Origin: Aphrophora alni
Lineage: Eukaryota; Arthropoda; Insecta; Hemiptera; Aphrophoridae
Length of the DNA stretch: 64,000 nt
Reading direction: 5' to 3'
Assembly (NCBI GenBank): GCA_963513935.1
Contig: OY740769.1
Span: 35,181,120-35,245,119, forward strand
Each line of letters starts with the position of its first letter. The stretch's first letter is position 1. Below, piece by piece: positions 41,422 through 53,303 of the stretch. The position numbers and the translations under genes are program-made. The notes below the pieces were generated by a model. It was not told the DNA's origin and did no database searches. It was given only the letters and a program-made list of their open reading frames with translations.

Positions 41422-43319
41422 TAACTTTCATACATTAATATGTCTCCCAAGTATGTTTTCAAAGAACTTAATCTTGAATACAAATAATCATAATAACGAG
41501 TACTTTAGATAGCAATAAGTTTAATGTTTCTGATAAAGCTGGGACACCATGAACGACAATTCTAATTATAGCCTCACTCCTTTAGTCTCATTATTTTTGT
41601 TAGGAATGATTTAATACATTTTGATATAACACATTGAGCTTCTATACTGACAATTTTATAATCTGTTCTTAGGTGTTTAGTACGTAAGGATTCATAGCAC
41701 CTATACAAACTACTAGTTCCTCATATTTTGCTTTTTAGTAATTGAATAGAACCCATAGAACATTTTAGTCGTGTTTTTCGCATTTTGAGCGCTTTAATTG
41801 ATAGAGTTTAAACCTTGGCCATGAAATAATAGAGTTTCGTTTCGTGGTTTAGAATAGTCTAGGGCGCAGTGTGGTTGTTTTGAAAAGATCATTAAATAAA
41901 TTTGGCTTTAAGAATATTACCTAATACAAGTTTTGGTTAGTTGTTTTTACTCAATGAGTAATTCAACCTAACATATGAATATAAAATTGCCGAAAAGTTA
42001 ATGGGGTTTACATGATTCTAAACATTAATTCACAAATATTACCAGAACTCTTTGTTTAGTTGTCAATATATATTACGAAGTTGTGCAATATTTATATTTT
42101 GAACTATTTCGCGTATACGCTGAGGACATAACCAAAAGTACATATTATTCAATTCATAGATATATTAACACTATTTAAAGTAACTGTTCTGGAACTAATC
42201 CTCTTCCTTTCGCCTTATCTCTATAATAAAAGAAGCTCTTAGACTTTTAAGATTTACAATCTGTATTCAAGGTACATCTTCACTTCGATTTATCATATTC
42301 TCTTTAGGTGCTACGAAGCTGTAAGTGAGGAATCCCTTGACATATGGACGTGATGTGAGAGTCAAGTTTGATAAGAATGGAGATATAATTCTCTGCACAG
42401 ACTTACTCAGTGCAAGATGTGCTGGAAATAATATTTGTTGCCTAATGTTAGGCTTATTGGATAAATAAACCATGTCCAATGAATACAACTTCCAATAAGT
42501 AATAAGAATATATTCAAATTTTATTTCATTATTTAATAATTTATTATTTTTACTTAAAAGTTAGATCGAAAAGAATTAATTTTTATAGAAAAAATTAAAG
42601 AATTAATTACCAAAAATACCAAGTTATAGTCAGTATAAAAGACCAATTTACACTATGAAACAATTAAATTAACTACAAGTAAATAAGGAAAAAGCTAAAA
42701 ACATTATTTCATTCAACCAAACTAAAATAGTATGAATGTATTATTTTGTGTCACAATATATTAGTTCCTAAAAACATTCACCTGTCATACTTTGGTTAAA
42801 TTATTGTTCATTTTTAATTAGCATCGAATTATTCGATAAGATTTTTCTTCTCATTTTTAGTTATTTAAATTCCAAATAATGCCCAAAGACTTAAATAATA
42901 AAATTAACAACTATGGAGTACTTTAATTTCCACAAACAGACAACTTTTCATTATAAAGCAATCATCTTCACTTCTGCATTGTGAAGAAGTGACATATTAA
43001 ATTGTTTACATAGGTATAATTGAAAATCGTCTTTTAGGTATGATTGCTTGTTATGGCATTTGGAATGCTTCAGTAATTATTTAGTACGAAGTATTATTTA
43101 ATATTTTAAAGTAATTGGATATCACATTCAAGTATTTTATGGTGATTAAGTTGAAAAAAAAACATGGTTTATCTTTTTGTAGACATTTTTTATTATACTT
43201 TACATATTTTATATATGGCGGTAGAAATAAAGGGGAAATATAAATTTAATTAAAATTGAAAAGGAAAAAAATGGAAATACACGATAACAAATAGAGTTAA
43301 AGTTATGATCAGTAGAGTC
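41419..43319. other. AT-rich non-coding stretch
   Basis: I see no gene, RNA or clear repeat here. The open frame at 42267-42488 (minus) has no recognisable features. Confidence 0.55.
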
Positions 43320-44200
43320 CATAAATGATTTTTAGTCCCTTACGGTCTGGCGTGAACCTGTCGAGAACTGATGCAAAACATTGAATAGTAAAATCAAAAT
43401 GTCCGACCGATACTCAAAAAACCTACTAGTCTCTGCTACCATGTACTACAACCTGTAATTTAAAATGAATTGGTTTTAGTTTAGGACGGTGGTGGATCTT
43501 TAAGAGAGTTTGAGTTCGGGAAGGTAATTATGGTATAGGCGGGGGGGGGGCGGAATAACCTGACTATTAAAATACTACAGCTCAACCTGCCAGCTCTGAG
43601 TGATTAAAATTATGTTATTAAATATAATACATTATAAGCTAGAGATTAAATATGAATAATATTAAAGGAATGACTATATATAAAACTCGTGGTCTAGTAA
43701 AGAGTATTAGTCCAAAATGGCAGTTAACTAATTCCTCACATATTTGATTTTATACGAAATTTGAGACGCACCGCCAAAAACCCTGAGCCGTCTGACCCAT
43801 CCCAAAAGTGGCTAATAAGCCAATATGTAATGGTTGAACAAATTGGGGGGGGTGTCTGAAATATCGGTTATCTCGTAGACTGGAAGTCATATACTTCCTG
43901 GAACTCATCCAGCCTCTCAACCGGTTGGTGCACAATTCGTTGTCTAACCTTGATGCGTGATAAGGATTGGCATTGCTGAAGGAGGGGGTACAATGACTTC
44001 ATGCAACCAAATTGCCTTGCAATTTATGATTCAGACAACTCACTAGTAGGGCTGTTGGAATGGAAGTATCTCCGACAAAACGGGAAGTGGTGAAAGGAGT
44101 TCACCACAAGGTGTTCAACTACAAAGTAAGGGGATACAGTTTACAAATACGCGTGAAACTAATAGGAAATGTTCTGCTACAAAGGAGATTCTCCACAAGA
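43320..44200. other. GC-richer pocket with G homopolymers
   Basis: Base composition is clearly less AT-rich than the surroundings. It includes G runs near 43541-43551 and 43845-43852 and a GGAGGGGG run near 43980. Open frames are short (61 codons at 43750-43935, minus) and I recognise no family on either strand. It may be an old transposon or a conserved non-coding element; neither is shown. Confidence 0.35.
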
Positions 44201-44917
44201 TACGAAACATTATTATAAACGTGATTTTATTGCCTAACCATACATTTAAGGTTCATGATTTTACTACCAACGTGACTTCTAATAAATATTCTAAATATTA
44301 TAGTTACCTATAACACTTGTTTCATGCCTTGTGACAACGTTAATCTCCAATCTCAAACACGATTCGGGGCCGAAGTCACATCATCAGTGGTTCATAATCA
44401 CTCTGTTGGAGGTCTTTACATATCAAAACACAAATATAATAATACGAAACACATTAAGTTGCACATAACAATCACATGGTCTTCATTTGAGATGGAGAAC
44501 ATGGATGATGTATACGTCACATATCGCGCGCGATAAGGAAATTAAAAGGAAGAAATCTATAACAACTGTAGTCTGTGTGTTTTCCTTATCTAATCTGATT
44601 TCGGCTTTGTTCAAATTCGATGGCTGTATCATATAAATAATTTGATCTAAACTGCAATTGTTCATTTAGTAAATTTCCTGAATAGATGTCACCATAGACG
44701 TACAAATTGCAAGTTTATTTTAAATTTTTAGTATAATTAATTCATTATAAGTCAATTACAAATTATTATATAAATTAACTTGTCTTCCTACAAAACACAT
44801 TGTTTAGAATTATTCAGTATGTGTGTGCGTTTCGACCAGTGTCATGTTTTTAAATAATGTTGTCGAAACTGTATATGTCAAATTGGTTAATAAAAATTGC
44901 TGATATTTCATAAAACG

Positions 44918-44919
<2 letters not shown>
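44201..44919. other. AT-rich non-coding stretch
   Basis: Nothing beyond ordinary AT-rich sequence is seen. Overlapping opposite-strand frames of 60-70 codons at 44324-44665 have no recognisable features. Confidence 0.5.

Positions 44920-44961
<42 letters not shown>
44920..44961. repeat. (AT)21 microsatellite
   Basis: A perfect 42-bp AT tract. It lies at the end of a dispersed repeat (44962-45180), a position mirrored by the related copy at 48460-48729. Confidence 0.97.
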
Positions 44962-44964
<3 letters not shown>

Positions 44965-45180
44965 ATTTACCCTTGTTGTTTAAAGGCAAAAAACTTTTCG
45001 GTTCAACAGTTATTTTTTAATTTGTAGCTCAACCGTTTTTGTTGTAGAGTCGATCACATTTCATTCATGTCCGGCCGTTTGAGGTATATGGTTTTCAATT
45101 TCTTACGTATATATACTATACAGGAAATTGTGTGATGGATACAAAATCTATCTCATGTTTTTAGCGAAAACGTTTGTATA
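44962..45180 (-). repeat. AT-tract-associated dispersed repeat, inverted copy
   Basis: The reverse complement of this segment aligns with 48460-48729. Shared landmarks are CTAAAAAC, then ATAGATTTT, then GTATA-TATATATA, then AAAACCATAT, then ACGGCCGGACATG, and finally GGTTGARCT. Both copies then run into a long AT microsatellite at the same side. An AT tract at a fixed end suggests it is part of the element or seeded by it. No coding capacity is seen. Confidence 0.6.
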
Positions 45181-48100
45181 ATGGTATTTACAAACCTATT
45201 CTTACAAATAATTATTTTGACGAGAAAGTTAATCTCCAATGTTAAGTTACTAAAACAATATGGGAAAGAGTTAACACACAACACTATACTCACGTGTGCA
45301 TCAAGCTATAATGCTAATACTCCATTATCTATAGCTATATAATGAAGTGTAATATAATGGAATATACTGGGGGTGCCCACATAGATGTGGTAAGTAACGC
45401 CTCAAGTAATGCCTCCATGTAATGCCTCAAGTGTAGATAATAAATAGAGAATTTTGGCAGAAAGACAATACAGAAGGGGAGATAGATAGGGAATGCTATT
45501 TATTCCCCACCCTAACACCACTTTACGACTGAATCCGACTGTGGTGATTCACAGAAAGGCGGAAGTCTTCACCTTGTTCTTAGTGACAAATTATTAAAGA
45601 TTAAATATTTTCATTATATCTTAAGTTATACGTTATTGTTACTTTTCCTCCATTTTACAATAAATGTATAGATATTACAAACGTAAAATATCTAAACAGG
45701 TGACCTATAGAGTAAGTGGTCACACTAAAATTGTAGGTTATGAGCAACATAAATCTTTTAAAACAGTAATCATATTTTATGCATATTTTTAATGAAAATT
45801 CAATTAAAAAACCGCGCAAGATAGAGGTTTCTACGATGCTCCTGTCTAGAAGGGCAACCGATACAATTTAAAAATGTAGGAATATATCTTGTATTTTGTT
45901 ACTCTTTCTTGAAAATATGTTTGATATAAAAGAGGAAGACTCGTTTAACAAAGAAAACAATAATGTAAACCCGATTACTTTATCATATTATATTATCATC
46001 TACTTCATATTAAAACACTAATTTAATTTTTATTATTATAAAGTAAACGAAATATGATTTAAAGCAACGTTTTCCAATACAAATGAGCTCTACAGTGAGG
46101 TACGTACACGACATTTAAACGTCAAAATGTAGTAGGCTGCCATTTTTGGTAGGGAAACATTATATGTACTTTCAATTTTTATATCTGCATATTCTCTTTC
46201 AAATATCATACTATTGAACTTTTTTACTTCTAATAATTTTCGTGGATAATTTTTTTCCTAAAAGAATGATATTTTTCATTCAATCCATCAAAGTCCAAAG
46301 GGGATGGGACTTCTTTGACACCCGGTTGGATTTATAATAAATCTACAGTTATTTTACTCTTACATAGATTATTTTATCCCGCATCCACAGAAATGTAGTT
46401 TAGATATTAATGTACTTCATTTGCTATCATTCCTTAGTAGGGGCAGGTACTCATTTCCGTGATCACTTGACTGTTTCTTACTTATATCACTAGTTATATA
46501 ATACAGTAGCCTACAACGATTTGACATATGTTTGATGTAATGTTTTCAAATATCATGTTATGCTTCAAAAAATAATTTACACATATGTAAACGATCCAAG
46601 ACTGGTGACGAATCAATCATAAATGATCTTTTTATCTTAAATAACGTCTAAAAACTAGGAATAAACTTTTGCTATTATGGTGATCGTGTATTTTAATTTG
46701 TAAACGTGTTTCATTACAATTTATTTGTCTATAATATAATATATCTTCCTGATAACATAAATATATTATATACATAAATATAAAGAGGTACTTGTATTTA
46801 TTGTAATAGTTTATTTGCATTTATAAATGTAGTCAACATATTTTTTTAATAAATAAAACCATCTATTTTTGATAACATGTTAGATAAGTGTAATTACTGT
46901 CTTGGAATTATTGGGATAGTGTATTTTATTTTATTTTATAAATGTGGACTTTTTTCTATTAAGTTATAACTATCGTATTTTTGATATTACATATGAAATA
47001 AATGTATAATCAGTTTATTGTAATTAATTATTGTTATAATATATTTATATTTCTAAATCTGCTCAATATATTTTCCAATCTAAATACATTTTAAATTGAA
47101 AAAGTGGGCGACAAAAAGTATATACTAAAGTATAGTCCGATTAAATACTATCTAAATACGCTTTATTTGAATTTAAATTACTGAATTAATTTAATGCTGT
47201 TATTGTTAAGTAAAAAAAAAAAAAAAAATTGTTTTACGAAACATATCTTATTTCTGACTATTACAAATATAACTGCCAAAATGTATTATTGTAACTACTT
47301 ATGTACAATAAAATAAAATTACACTATATATCTAAATAAATACATAAATTTATTTAACTTTTTATATTGACAAAACTTTGAGAAACATTGTTTACAAATT
47401 ACAAAAGATATGCTACCTACAAGTAAATGTCATTCTTCTGGAAACTGATAGCCTTACTATTTGGCTCTTTCCCAAAGCTACGAGTGATGTATTGGCTACA
47501 AAATGGTTGCTCACTTAAAGAAGACAAATAAATGTTACGCAGTTTGTGACATCCAAGTTTAGAAAGATTTATTATCAGTTCTTATCTTAATTACTTTTTT
47601 GAGACAATCTTTGTTACCTTTTCAATGTGTCATTAACTAACCTAACCTAACTTACTGATCGATATTTAATTAGTGCTCCTAATAGATTAATGGATTACTA
47701 CATCAGTAGGTCATTTTCTTCATTCTGGAGTTTATGGTAGTTAGAATTTATAAACAAAATATATTTTCGTTTCCAATATAAATTAAAACCATGCTAAAAA
47801 CAAAACCGAATAAAATAAACGGAGCACGAACTGTTTCACATCAAAATATAAAAAGTAATTTATAATCATTATAATATTTAGGGTGAGAAACTGGAATAAG
47901 ATAAAACGGGCATGATGATGTTAAACAAAATGTGTTTAGTCTCTTAGAGTCCCCGAGCAAATATGTCGTTTGGAAAAAAAACCAGAAGTCATTCATTATT
48001 TTTCTATTTTTTCAAACCCATACTTTATTGACATGTTTACTTTCAGTTATTATTATTATTAGTACAAAATATGTAGTAAACACCTGCCTTAATTTTCAGA

Positions 48101-48459
48101 TATTCAAACTTTCACGACGTCGCCCACGGTTCATTTTTTTTTTTAATATCAATATTGTCGAAGTAGCATTTACATTTAAATAGCAAAAAAAACCTCATGT
48201 TTTTCCTGAAAGCTTTATACTTACGTAAAATATGTTCAAAATCAATTGGGATGAATTTGAGAAAATGACATTATCTGAATATGGGAAGTTAAGTCATAAA
48301 TTTAAGAAGAAACCCATGATAATATGCCCAACCAATAATGCATAACTTCGCGTTAATAAAATGGTCAAAATCAGTCCCTTTTGAGAATATAGGGGATCGT
48401 ACAAAGGTCGGCTAAGAGTTGTTATTTCAAACAACACTCTATAGGAGTTTCACAAAACT
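45181..48459. other. AT-rich non-coding stretch
   Basis: No gene is supported. Near 45390-45432 an imperfect 14-bp unit (AATGCCTCAAGT-like) occurs about three times. At 46281-46335 there is an imperfect hairpin around AAAGTCC/GGACTTCTTTG. A short CTAACCTAACCTAA cluster lies at 47637-47650. The 83-codon frame at 47932-48183 has no recognisable domain. Confidence 0.5.
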
Positions 48460-48727
48460 CAAATGAATATTTGCCCTAAAAACTTGGCATAGATTTTAGT
48501 TTTACCTATGACATAAATTTTTGTATACTATATATATTTTAAAAAATCAAAACCATATGCCTTACACGGCCGGACATGTAACAAAACTTTGTCCAACTTT
48601 AAACTAAAATGGTTGAACTGATTTTTAACCAATCCAAAAAAAAATAAATCAATGTTAAGTTTTCAAAACGATATCAGTTTGGAGGTTCTCTGGGGCTAAG
48701 TAGGTGTTTAAAAATGTTTAGTGTGTG

Positions 48728-48729
<2 letters not shown>
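48460..48729 (+). repeat. AT-tract-associated dispersed repeat, direct copy
   Basis: This is the partner of 44962-45180 in opposite orientation. It carries the sharpest shared block, AAAACCATATGCCTTACACG followed by GCCGGACATG, then AAATGGTTGAACTGATTTTT, before the AT tract starting at 48730. Confidence 0.6.

Positions 48730-48799
<70 letters not shown>
48730..48799. repeat. (TA)35 microsatellite
   Basis: A perfect 70-bp TA tract followed by an AATAAT-type run to about 48836. The predicted Ile-Tyr repeat frame through it is an artefact. Confidence 0.98.
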
Positions 48800-48804
<5 letters not shown>

Positions 48805-48860
48805 ATAATAATTATAATAATAAAAATAATAATATTAAATTCATCGGTTATTCATCGAGT

Positions 48861-48930
48861 GTCTCAATGGCTCAGTGAGAACGGAATTGGCATTCCCGTT
48901 GTATTATAGATGGTTCTACATCTTTTTTCT
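48861..48930 (+). repeat. tRNA-like SINE head candidate
   Basis: TGGCTCAGTGAG at 48868-48879 is a good Pol III A-box and GGTTCTACATC at 48912-48922 a partial B-box, with tRNA-like spacing of 44 bp. A four-bp ACGG/CCGT pair could form an anticodon-type stem, and a T6 run follows the B-box. The acceptor arms do not pair, so it is not an intact tRNA. Confidence 0.35.
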
Positions 48931-51150
48931 TGTAGCCATGGGATACATCATTTTGTTATCATTTCCTTCCAAGACAATTAGATTATTCCACAGCTGAGAG
49001 AAAGAAAAAACAAACAGATATACAGATTTTGATCAAATTTGATTTTTCCCACCTATTTCCACATATATTTATTGAAGTATTGTTTTATTTACAAACTTAA
49101 AAATAGAAAACCAAATTAAATAATATATGTTTCTAATATTGCCCCTACAATATTTGTAAGATTTGATCGCTTGCAGCTCCTAAGGTTTTCCTCCAAAAAA
49201 CATGAGCTTGAAATTTGTCAATTAAAATATAACAATCGCTATAATTGAAGGTCAGATATCTAAAATTTGTGTAAATTGGTAATACAAAATTTTCACTTCT
49301 ATGAAAGCTATGAGAATGAGAATTTTCCTATTGATTTGTGGCACACAGTTTGTGTACTTGTAACAAATGAATATGATTACTTATTCGTTGAATCATCGTC
49401 TTGTTTAATTTCTTGCTCTGATATTTGGAATATTTCTTTAACTTGACATTAGTGCACAGTTCCATTTATTCGCCTTCTTTGAGATATGGGTGTATTATTA
49501 TTTCGACTATCCATACAATACAAAACTATTTGAAAAATGAGTTTGTAGTTATTGTTTGTTTTATTGTGTTTATAAAGTTGTTTTTGTTTAACTGCTTTGT
49601 TTATAAAGACGCTTTGCTTTTACAAAATTGTTGTGAAGGTTTTTTATAAAAAAACACCTTCACATAAACACCTTCTGTTTATGTGGGTTTTCTGTACATT
49701 TTGCGTGTGTAATGTCTTCTTAAATTCTTCAAGTCATTAATTCACGTTTTAAACCGTACGAGTAGCAACGTTGAAGAACCGCCTTTCCTGTGTTATTTTA
49801 ATACGTTAGCTAAATCTTTCTCCCTCTATATGTAACAATGATAAACTTTCTCAGTGCTAGCAATTGTTTCAAAGTCTTACAGAATATAAATATACCAATT
49901 CTGCAGAGACAAACATATCTACTTTTCTACAATATATTTTGAATATGCAGTTGGTTTAAATTAAAAACAAAAACAAACAAACAAACACGTTTTATGATCT
50001 TCAGTAACAACAGTTCATAATAAAATATTGTTGAATGTTATTTATCACCGGTAAAACCATTAAAGTCTTTTGTTAAATCCATTAGTACTTAGATCAATGG
50101 TTTAGGCCAGTTGTTTCTTCTCAGTAGGTAGAGTGCAAAATGTATGAAATTTACCCAACCACAACAAATAACGAAGATGTGTGTATTGAAAGAAAGAAGT
50201 GCTTCTAATTAATAAAAATATTGTGACGTATAATCATTTGTATAATTTAATTTTCCAAGTACTGGGAAAAGAGAATTCTAATATTGATTTAGGCCTAATA
50301 TAATTCATAGAAATCTTTCAAATTAAAATTTTATTAACGAAGGATATAATTATACAACACAAATTTGTACAAGATAATTTAAAAAGAAGGACCTGAGAAG
50401 AAGTATCGCTTATTTAGGTTTCCGTTTCTAGGACAACTCGTGATACTGTTTTTGTCTTGTCAACCAATATAGTACAAGCCGTTGAACAATTCAGATGAAC
50501 TCAAAAGTAATTAAAAGTGTACATTATTGTTTAACTTTTAGACAAAATGTATGACGAATTTTAAAAATTGTCAATTAACCTTTTAATGATTCACGGCTTC
50601 ACTTGCAATATCTATATGAATATTATTCTATATTGCAATATTAATAATATTAGTAGTATTAAAAAAATCGAATTAACCAATAGTTACATTAAGAATTATT
50701 TATGGTTTCCCCCTATTTTTTTTTTACTCAATATTTTAAGCGGAGTGTGGCGGTTGTGATTGTTATTATAATTCTGAACTATCTTTTTAGTTCGACAGAG
50801 AAAAATTATTTGTTTAAATACGCCAATAAGAGTAAGTTTGATATCTGATATAAAAAGATTTTAAAGTCTATCTAAAAATGTATTTATCATCAGTAAAGGG
50901 TGAAACATAGATTGTCAAATTTATTTTATCTTCAGCTGTCTGAAAAAAAAATCTGCGACGTTCAATAAAATTGACATTGGGACTTTAATTTTCAAATATA
51001 TTCAATTTATGAACTACATATTTATATTCCTAATTTAAGAAACAACTTTTTATTTAAGTTATTTGTATAACAATAAAATAAAATAAAATGATAACTTACT
51101 TTACTTTGATTTATTTAAAAAACTTCTATCAAAAGCTCAAATAAAACATT
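48931..51150. other. AT-rich non-coding stretch with adjacent hairpins
   Basis: No gene is supported. Two neighbouring inverted repeats lie at 49633-49663 (GTGAAGG...CCTTCAC with T/A-rich inner arms) and 49661-49685 (CACATAAAC/GTTTATGTG, perfect 9-bp arms). Open frames of 62-74 codons are unremarkable. Confidence 0.5.
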
Positions 51151-51399
51151 ATTTAATGTTTTTTACGGTTTTAATTACATGTCCAAAACATTTCCCACTT
51201 TTTGGGTTTGTAAGAGATAACTGAAACAGACACATATATCCTTTTCGTTTCTTTCGAAATGTGGATTTTCATTTATAAACCCAAAATAGAGTGAACCTTC
51301 CCAATGTTTCCGTGTAAGAACTTCCTAATAACGTGTGTAATTGTAGCTTATTTATTAACTAGGATTCGTCACCCATTATACCTTCCCACTTGACTCACC

Positions 51400-51475
51400 A
51401 TGATGAAATTAACACCGTCAATTTCTGAGCTCCCACGGGGATAAATAGTGTAACCACTAGGCCAACCGATAAACC
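51400..51475 (-). repeat. tRNA-like SINE head, unit 1
   Basis: On the minus strand TGGCCTAGTGG (51454-51464 on +) is a perfect A-box. It is followed by CCCCGTGGG, an anticodon-arm-like stretch, and about 45-50 bp downstream by GGTGTTAATTTC, a degenerate B-box. An additional ACGAATCC motif lies at 51362-51369. This looks like a decayed tRNA-derived SINE. The other unit carries the same element. Confidence 0.4.
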
Positions 51476-51560
51476 CAATAAAGTCTCATATTTTTGTGTG
51501 TGAGAACCTTTGGATTATTAGAATTAAAAAAAAACTGCATAAATAATTAAAATATGTCTG

Positions 51561-51563
<3 letters not shown>

Positions 51564-51609
<46 letters not shown>
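51564..51609. repeat. (AT)23 microsatellite, unit 1
   Basis: A perfect 46-bp AT tract. The matching tract in unit 2 has exactly the same length. Confidence 0.97.
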
Positions 51610-51611
<2 letters not shown>

Positions 51612-53278
51612 TTGTTTAGAATTATGCTACAGTTTTTTGTCTAAACAGAGATATCTTCAGGATTTGCAAATTAAAGGATTAATTAATTTAACCCACAACT
51701 AAAATATATTTTTGAACATTATATAACATAAAAAGTACTTTTTTTACTGGATCACGCCAGTAAAAAATTTAACCAGCTTAGGAATGAGTACATAGTACTG
51801 CGGTGATAAAGATTATTAATTGTTAATGACCATATAATAAAGATGGCTGTGATTCAAACGGCCATACCATACTAACAAACAGATTATTGTTTTAAATGAC
51901 TTAAAAGCTATTTTTATAATTATTATAAAATCTATTTTGGCTAACATATTTTATAAATGCATAGACAATCTAATGTATGATTATACGTTTTCCTGTATAA
52001 TTAAGAAAGTTAATCATTTAATGTTAAAACGTAAAATTGTACGGTTTTGAGTTTAAGATAGAACTTTCGTTTTATGATCGTAATCTTTAGTTACAGATGT
52101 TTGTTATTTATTATTAAACAGTTTATTTATACAATATACAAAATATTTAAGACTTATGTGTTTTCTATGAAATTAAGAAACTTGTTAGTAAACTAATCTT
52201 AATAATAAATTTTACAATACCCAATTATTATTATATTAGATTATATTACTCCCTGTGCAGCTTTATAAAAATGTAGAATATTTTGTGTATGTCTTAACCG
52301 TAATAAAATTATTAGTATTTCTGGTGAAAGCCACCTTTTATACGTGTTAGTAATAATTCAATAGTCCTAAATATAAAATAAAATCAACCTAATCCTGTTC
52401 TTCCACAGTGCGAAACACCAAATGAGAATGCATTGCGCTGTTGCCAAATTGTTCTGTCCTTCTCTAATGGTTTCGTACAAAAAAGTAGAATTTAGTACTC
52501 TCTGAGGGGTATTTATCTTGTTTTTTTGTAGTGTCCCAGCTCTTCGTATTCCGGTAAAACGTGAAGGAAATGTTGATAACACTCTTCAATGTATTTCTAT
52601 ATACAAGGCGTAGGTCTACTTATTGGTATAATAGTGAAAGACGGAGTATATTCTAGGATGTTGAGATATTGTTATTGGATTACAATTATTAGTTATTTGT
52701 AAGATTCTGTTATAAAAGAAAAGTAAACCATTAAGCAAGAGGATAAAACGTTTCATTTATTTAGGTATAGTTTATTACAAAATTTTAATGAGTAAAAAAG
52801 TCTATCAAATTTACTTTATTTCTCACTTAATGAAATAAAAAATTCCTTTAAAAAAAAATTTATTTTAAAGATGCTGATTTCCTTAAATGAAGCCCCTTAC
52901 TAAATACATTAAATAATATATTCTTCTGTATATAGTGACACTAAAAATATGTTTTCAGATTATTAGTTAGTATTTAAAAAAAATAAAACAAATGATTAGG
53001 TGTAATAGTAGATAAATCAGAATAATCCAAACATATTTGGTTCGAAAATTATAGATTCTGTTAGAAATAAATAAGGATATTACAAGGGAAAATTTAAAAT
53101 AAGGAAAAATAATTGAAGCCTCAATATACCCGTAAGGCTCCCAACAGCTGGCATACAAACTATGTTATTTACTTGGCCCGTGTGTGTTATCGGTTCACTT
53201 TATGTTGGTTCTGAGATGTGTGTGTCCTCCTGATCACGTGTTTACAACTCTACGTTCTGGCCTGGCTTTACCACTGGG

Positions 53279-53303
53279 TTAGGTTAAATTGGGTTAGGTT
53301 AGG
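53279..53303. repeat. Interstitial TTAGG cluster, unit 1
   Basis: One TTAGG, a short gap, then two tandem TTAGG units. These are telomere-type motifs of insects, too few to be functional. Confidence 0.7.

Noticed and set aside
48721..48909. Open frame with a long Ile-Tyr repeat
   Set aside because: It is produced by the TA microsatellite; there is no domain on either side.
51856..51875. ACGGCCATACCATACT resembling the start of 5S rRNA
   Set aside because: Only about 14 bases match and the sequence after them shows no 5S similarity.
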